Assembly (NCBI GenBank): GCA_963841815.1
Contig: CAWJEE010000016.1
Span: 1 to 64,000 of the forward strand
Length of the DNA: 64,000 bases
Direction: 5' to 3'
Source of the DNA: JAOUJD01 sp963841815
GTDB lineage: Bacteria; Pseudomonadota; Gammaproteobacteria; Burkholderiales; Burkholderiaceae_F
The first letter of the stretch is position 1; each line of letters begins with the position of its first letter. Shown here piece by piece: positions 60,460 through 64,000 of the stretch. The notes below the pieces were generated by a model that was not told the origin of the DNA, searched no databases, and saw only the letters and a program-made list of their open reading frames with translations. Made by a program: the position numbers and the translations under genes.

Positions 60460-63105
60460 GTGGACCTCAAGAAACTCGAAGAAGAGATCGTCGAAGAGCT
60501 CGCGCCGACCGCCGAGATGCAGATCGGTGCGACGGACGTCCACCAGCTCGCCAAGGATGCCGATCTGGGTGGTCGCTCCACGGCCGGCTGGATCGGCACC
60601 GTGATGGTCGCGCTGGGGCTGGCGTGGGTCGCGTTCCAGCTCTGGTACGCCTCCCCGATTCCGTTCGCGATCGGCATCGGTGTCTTCAACGACACGGAAG
60701 CGCGCTCGTTTCACCTGGCGATCGCGCTGTTCCTCGCCTTCCTCGCCTTCCCGGCGATGAAGAGTTCACCGCGCGACCGGGTTCCGGTGCTCGACTGGGT
60801 GTTCGCGGCGCTCGGTGCAGCCTCGGTGCTGTACCTGATCGTGTTCTACCGCGAGCTTTCGCTGCGGCCGGGCAATCCGACCGATCTCGACGTCGCCGTC
60901 GGCATCGTCGGCCTGCTGCTGCTGCTCGAAGCGACGCGCCGCGCGGTCGGCCTGCCGATGGCGGTGCTGGCGGTGGTGTTCCTCGTCTACACGATGGCCG
61001 GCCCGCATCTGCCGGATGTCATCGCCCACAAGGGCGCGTCGATCCCGCGGGTGGTCTCGCACATGTGGATGGTCACCGAGGGCGTGTTCGGCATCGCGCT
61101 CGGGGTGTCGGTGAGCTTCATCTTCGTGTTCGTGCTGTTCGGCACGCTGCTCGACCGCGCGGGCGGCGGCAACTACATGATGCAGGTGAGCTTCGCACTG
61201 CTGGGCCACCTGCGCGGCGGACCGGCGAAGGTTGCCGTGGTGTCGTCGGCGCTGAACGGCCTGATCTCGGGCTCGTCGGTCAGCAACGTGGTGTCGGGCG
61301 GCATCTTCACCATCCCGCTGATGAAGCGCTCGGGCTACGGCGGCGTCAAGGCCGCGGCGATCGAGACCTCGTCGTCGGTCAACGGGCAGATCATGCCGCC
61401 CGTGATGGGAGCGGCCGCGTTCCTGATGGTCGAGTACGTCGGCATCCCGTACTCGGACATCATCAAGCACGCCTTCATCCCCGCGGTGATCAGCTACATC
61501 GCGCTGTTCTACATCGTGCACATCGAGGCGCTGAAGCTCGGGCTCGAGCCGACCGCGCGCGAACGCGACCGCTCGATGGCGAACCGGCTGCAGTCGTGGG
61601 GCCTGGGGCTCACCGGCAGTGCCGTGGCGCTCGGCGTGATCTATTACGTCGCGCTCGGCGCGCAGGCGATGTTCGGTGCGGCCGCACCCCTCATCCTGGG
61701 CGGGATGCTGTCGGTCCTGTACGTCTACAGCGTCTGGGTGGCGGCCAGGCAGCCGGACCTCCCCACCGAGATCGACGTCAACAACCCGGTGCTGCCGCCG
61801 ACCTGGCCGACGGTCAAGGCCGGCCTGCACTTCCTGATCCCCATCGGCGTGCTGATCTGGTGCCTGATGGTCGAGGAGCTTTCGCCGGGCCTGTCGGCGT
61901 TCTGGGGCGTGGCGACGCAGATCCTGCTGATGGTCACGCAGCGGCCGTTGATGGCGCTGTTTCGCCGGCAGCGGAACCTCGGCGGGCAGTTCGTCGCCGG
62001 GCTCAACGACGTGCTGGTCGGCTGCAACGACGGCGCGCGCAACATGATCGGGATCGCGATCGCCACCGCGTGCGCCGGCATCATCGTCGGCGCCATCACG
62101 CTGACCGGGCTGGGCCTGCGGATGACGGACTTCGTCGAGTTCGTGTCCCAGGGAAACATCCTGGTGATGCTGCTGTTCACGGCCTTCGTGTGCCTGGTGC
62201 TCGGCCTCGGCGTGCCGACCACCGCCAACTACATCCTGGTCGCCACGCTGATGGCGCCGGTGATCGTCGAACTCGGCGCGCAGTCGGGCATGGTGATCCC
62301 ACTGATCGCGGTGCACCTGTTCGTCTTCTATTACGGGATCATGGGCGACATCACGCCGCCGGTAGGGCTGGCGAGCTTCGCCGGCGCCGCCATCGCGAAG
62401 GTGAATCCGATCGACGTCGGCATCCAGGGCTCGGTCTACGCGATCCGCACCGTCGTGCTGCCCTTCATCTGGATCTTCAATCCCGCCCTGCTGCTGATCA
62501 ACGTGCACGGCTGGTTCGAGGCGCTGGTGGTGGCCTTCGCGTCGACCGTCGCGTCCCTGCTCTTCGCGGCGGCGACGATGCGGTGGATGCGGACGAAGTG
62601 CCGGTGGTGGGAAGTCCTGCTGCTGCTCGCCGCCACGTTCGTCCTGTTCCGGCCCGACTGGTTTGCCGACCGGATCGCGCCGGAGTACCAGGACGCCCCG
62701 GCGTCCCGGTTCCATGAAGTCGCCGCGGGCCTCGACGAGGGCGATCGCCTCGTCTTCGTGATCGCCGGCCAGACGCTCGAAGGCGAGGAGCGCAACAAGA
62801 CCGTCGCCCTGCGGATGGGGCCGAAGGTGGAGGACGCCAATCCGATGGTCGCGGCGCGCAAGCGGCTCGCGGAGGCGGGCATCAACGTGTCCGGGATGGG
62901 CGAGATGCTGCAGGTCACCTCCGTCCGCTTCGGCAGCACCGCGGCGAAGGCGCGCATCGAGCAGGGCTTCGAGATCGTCGGCGTCAAGGTGCCGACGGAT
63001 CGCATCAACGCGCACTGGTTCTACATCCCGGGGCTGCTGCTGGCCGCGCTGATCTGGTGGATGCAGGGCCTGCGCATGCGGCGCGCGGCGCCAGCCGCGG
63101 CATGA
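60460..63105 (+). CDS. TRAP transporter permease, fused 4TM/12TM type
   Basis: An 881-residue integral membrane protein that fuses the small (DctQ-like) and large (DctM-like) TRAP subunits, as usual with TAXI receptors. GTG 60460 is chosen because GGAG lies six bases before it, and the product starts DLKKLEEEIVEELAPTAEMQ. Conserved parts are GLISGSSVSNVVSGGIFTIP, KAAAIETSSSVNGQIMPPVM and VLGLGVPTTANYILVATLMA. MGDITPPVGLASFAGAAIAK also matches. After the last helices of the transport part it has a soluble C-terminal region (about 720-860) of unknown role. The frame is intact. Confidence 0.94.
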   Translation: MDLKKLEEEIVEELAPTAEMQIGATDVHQLAKDADLGGRSTAGWIGTVMVALGLAWVAFQLWYASPIPFAIGIGVFNDTEARSFHLAIALFLAFLAFPAMKSSPRDRVPVLDWVFAALGAASVLYLIVFYRELSLRPGNPTDLDVAVGIVGLLLLLEATRRAVGLPMAVLAVVFLVYTMAGPHLPDVIAHKGASIPRVVSHMWMVTEGVFGIALGVSVSFIFVFVLFGTLLDRAGGGNYMMQVSFALLGHLRGGPAKVAVVSSALNGLISGSSVSNVVSGGIFTIPLMKRSGYGGVKAAAIETSSSVNGQIMPPVMGAAAFLMVEYVGIPYSDIIKHAFIPAVISYIALFYIVHIEALKLGLEPTARERDRSMANRLQSWGLGLTGSAVALGVIYYVALGAQAMFGAAAPLILGGMLSVLYVYSVWVAARQPDLPTEIDVNNPVLPPTWPTVKAGLHFLIPIGVLIWCLMVEELSPGLSAFWGVATQILLMVTQRPLMALFRRQRNLGGQFVAGLNDVLVGCNDGARNMIGIAIATACAGIIVGAITLTGLGLRMTDFVEFVSQGNILVMLLFTAFVCLVLGLGVPTTANYILVATLMAPVIVELGAQSGMVIPLIAVHLFVFYYGIMGDITPPVGLASFAGAAIAKVNPIDVGIQGSVYAIRTVVLPFIWIFNPALLLINVHGWFEALVVAFASTVASLLFAAATMRWMRTKCRWWEVLLLLAATFVLFRPDWFADRIAPEYQDAPASRFHEVAAGLDEGDRLVFVIAGQTLEGEERNKTVALRMGPKVEDANPMVAARKRLAEAGINVSGMGEMLQVTSVRFGSTAAKARIEQGFEIVGVKVPTDRINAHWFYIPGLLLAALIWWMQGLRMRRAAPAAA

Positions 63106-63121
63106 AAGAGGACGGATTGCG

Positions 63122-64000
63122 ATGCGACTGATCAGCGACGCCGACGTCGCCGAAGTCATCACGATGCGCGACGCGGTGGCGGCGATGGCGGCCGCGTTCG
63201 AGCAATTCGGCAATGGCGCTGGCAGCATCGCGCCACGCGTGCGAGCCGCGGCCGAGCACGAAGGACGGGCCACCGCGATCGCGACGATGGGCGCCGCGCT
63301 GCCGGCGGCGGGCGTCGTCGGCGCCAAGGTCTACGCGACGGTCAAGGGGCAGTTCAATTTCGTGATCGTGCTGTTCTCGTCCCTGACCGGCGAAGCACTG
63401 GCGACGATCGAGGCCAACGAGATCACGAAGTACCGGACGGCCGCCGCGAGCGCGGTCGCGATGCAGCGGCTCGCCGCGCGCGACGCGGCGACGCTCGCCA
63501 TCTTCGGCACCGGCGTGCAGGCGCGAGCCCACGCGGAAGCCTTCCTGCTCGCGCACCCATTCCGGCGTGTCCTGGTGGCCGGTCGCGCCGCCGCGCCGGA
63601 GTTCGCCAACTGGGTGCAGACCGAGTTCGGCGTGCCGGCCACGGCCGTCGACGCCGCGACAGCCGCCCGCAGTGGCGACGTGATCTGCACCGCGACGCGG
63701 GCGAGCGAGCCGCTGTTCGACGGTGTGCTCGTCAAGCCAGGCGCATTCGTCGCGGCGGTGGGCTCGAGCAAGCCCGCGGCGCGCGAACTCGACGACGCGC
63801 TGCTCGCGCGCGCCGACCTGATCGTGGTCGAGTGGATGCCGGCCGCGCAGAGCGAGGCCGGCGAGTTCGTACGCGCCGCGCCGGGCACGATCGATCCGGC
63901 GCGCGTCACCGAGCTCGGCAAGCTGCTCGTCAAGGGGACCGCCTTCGAGCGCCGTCCGCGCGACGTCATCGTCTACAAGTCGGTGGGCATCGGCCTGGAG
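63122..64000 (+). CDS. Ornithine cyclodeaminase / mu-crystallin family protein (cut by window end)
   Basis: Partial, 293 residues visible, no stop in the window. It begins MRLISDADVAEVITMRDAVA, has EANEITKYRTAAASAVAMQR and the NAD-binding Rossmann motif IFGTGVQARAHAEAF. GVLVKPGAFVAAVGSSKPAA and DVIVYKSVGIGLE follow near the end. The family includes ornithine cyclodeaminase, alanine dehydrogenase and imino-acid reductases. It lies 16 bases after the TRAP permease gene, so it is probably part of the same amino-compound operon. Confidence 0.9.
   Translation, partial: MRLISDADVAEVITMRDAVAAMAAAFEQFGNGAGSIAPRVRAAAEHEGRATAIATMGAALPAAGVVGAKVYATVKGQFNFVIVLFSSLTGEALATIEANEITKYRTAAASAVAMQRLAARDAATLAIFGTGVQARAHAEAFLLAHPFRRVLVAGRAAAPEFANWVQTEFGVPATAVDAATAARSGDVICTATRASEPLFDGVLVKPGAFVAAVGSSKPAARELDDALLARADLIVVEWMPAAQSEAGEFVRAAPGTIDPARVTELGKLLVKGTAFERRPRDVIVYKSVGIGLE

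Noticed and set aside
60766..63327. An 853-codon minus-strand frame across the TRAP permease
   Set aside because: Antisense shadow with the same skewed composition.
1..64000. CRISPR arrays, insertion sequences, prophage genes, attachment sites
   Set aside because: No repeated spacer pattern, transposase, integrase or phage structural gene was seen.

Overview
The window is a GC-rich bacterial chromosome segment, most likely from a betaproteobacterium at or near Burkholderiales. The gene neighbourhoods hemE-priA, DUF971-ubiE-Tim44-ubiJ-ubiB and glmU-glmS are the ones I remember from that group. It also has Bug-type and TAXI solute receptors, a PEP-CTERM protein and the UbiUVT set. The DNA is almost fully coding. 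There is one tRNA and no insertion sequence, prophage or CRISPR.

Layout. 1-6.7 kb: DUF167 protein, hemE, an intergenic region with three DnaA boxes, priA, a secreted-repeat lipoprotein, an ECF sigma/anti-sigma pair and a three-domain cytochrome c. 6.9-11.5 kb: tRNA-Arg(CCG), DUF971, and the aerobic ubiquinone genes ubiE, ubiJ and ubiB. 11.6-16.2 kb: a metalloprotease-like lipoprotein, a sodium:solute symporter and a DUF6279-type lipoprotein. 16.2-19.4 kb: glmU-glmS. 19.5-22 kb: a small secreted protein, a von Willebrand-type PEP-CTERM protein with a sigma-54 promoter candidate, and a diheme c-type protein. 22.2-24.6 kb: ubiU-ubiV-ubiT (oxygen-independent ubiquinone synthesis) behind an FNR-like box. 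24.6-35.3 kb: mixed metabolic and unknown genes (transglutaminase-like TPR lipoprotein, Bug receptor with a tartrate/malate-type dehydrogenase, BCS1-like AAA ATPase, alcohol dehydrogenase, and a GTPase coupled to a DUF2868 membrane protein). 35.7-48.9 kb: a 14-gene complex I operon nuoA-N of unusual type, with an FNR-like box upstream. 49.1-56.6 kb: a copper/silver efflux operon (CusF-like, CopL-like, TolC-like, CusB with fused CusF domain, CusA) ending in dsbB. 56.7-64 kb: DadA-like dehydrogenase, class III aminotransferase, TAXI-TRAP transporter and an ornithine-cyclodeaminase-family gene cut by the window end, which looks like an amino-compound uptake and catabolism unit.

Two themes link the regions. 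The first is respiration that can switch off oxygen: aerobic and anaerobic ubiquinone synthesis both occur, and FNR-like sites precede ubiUVT and the unusual complex I. The second is sequence quality. About 30 single-base frame breaks interrupt otherwise well-conserved genes (priA, sigma, anti-sigma, ubiV, ubiT, nuoB, nuoM, nuoN, most of the copper operon). Nearly all are one-base insertions, and gene lengths return to frame exactly when they are removed. That suggests read or assembly error more than gene decay, so these genes are annotated as coding with their breaks described.
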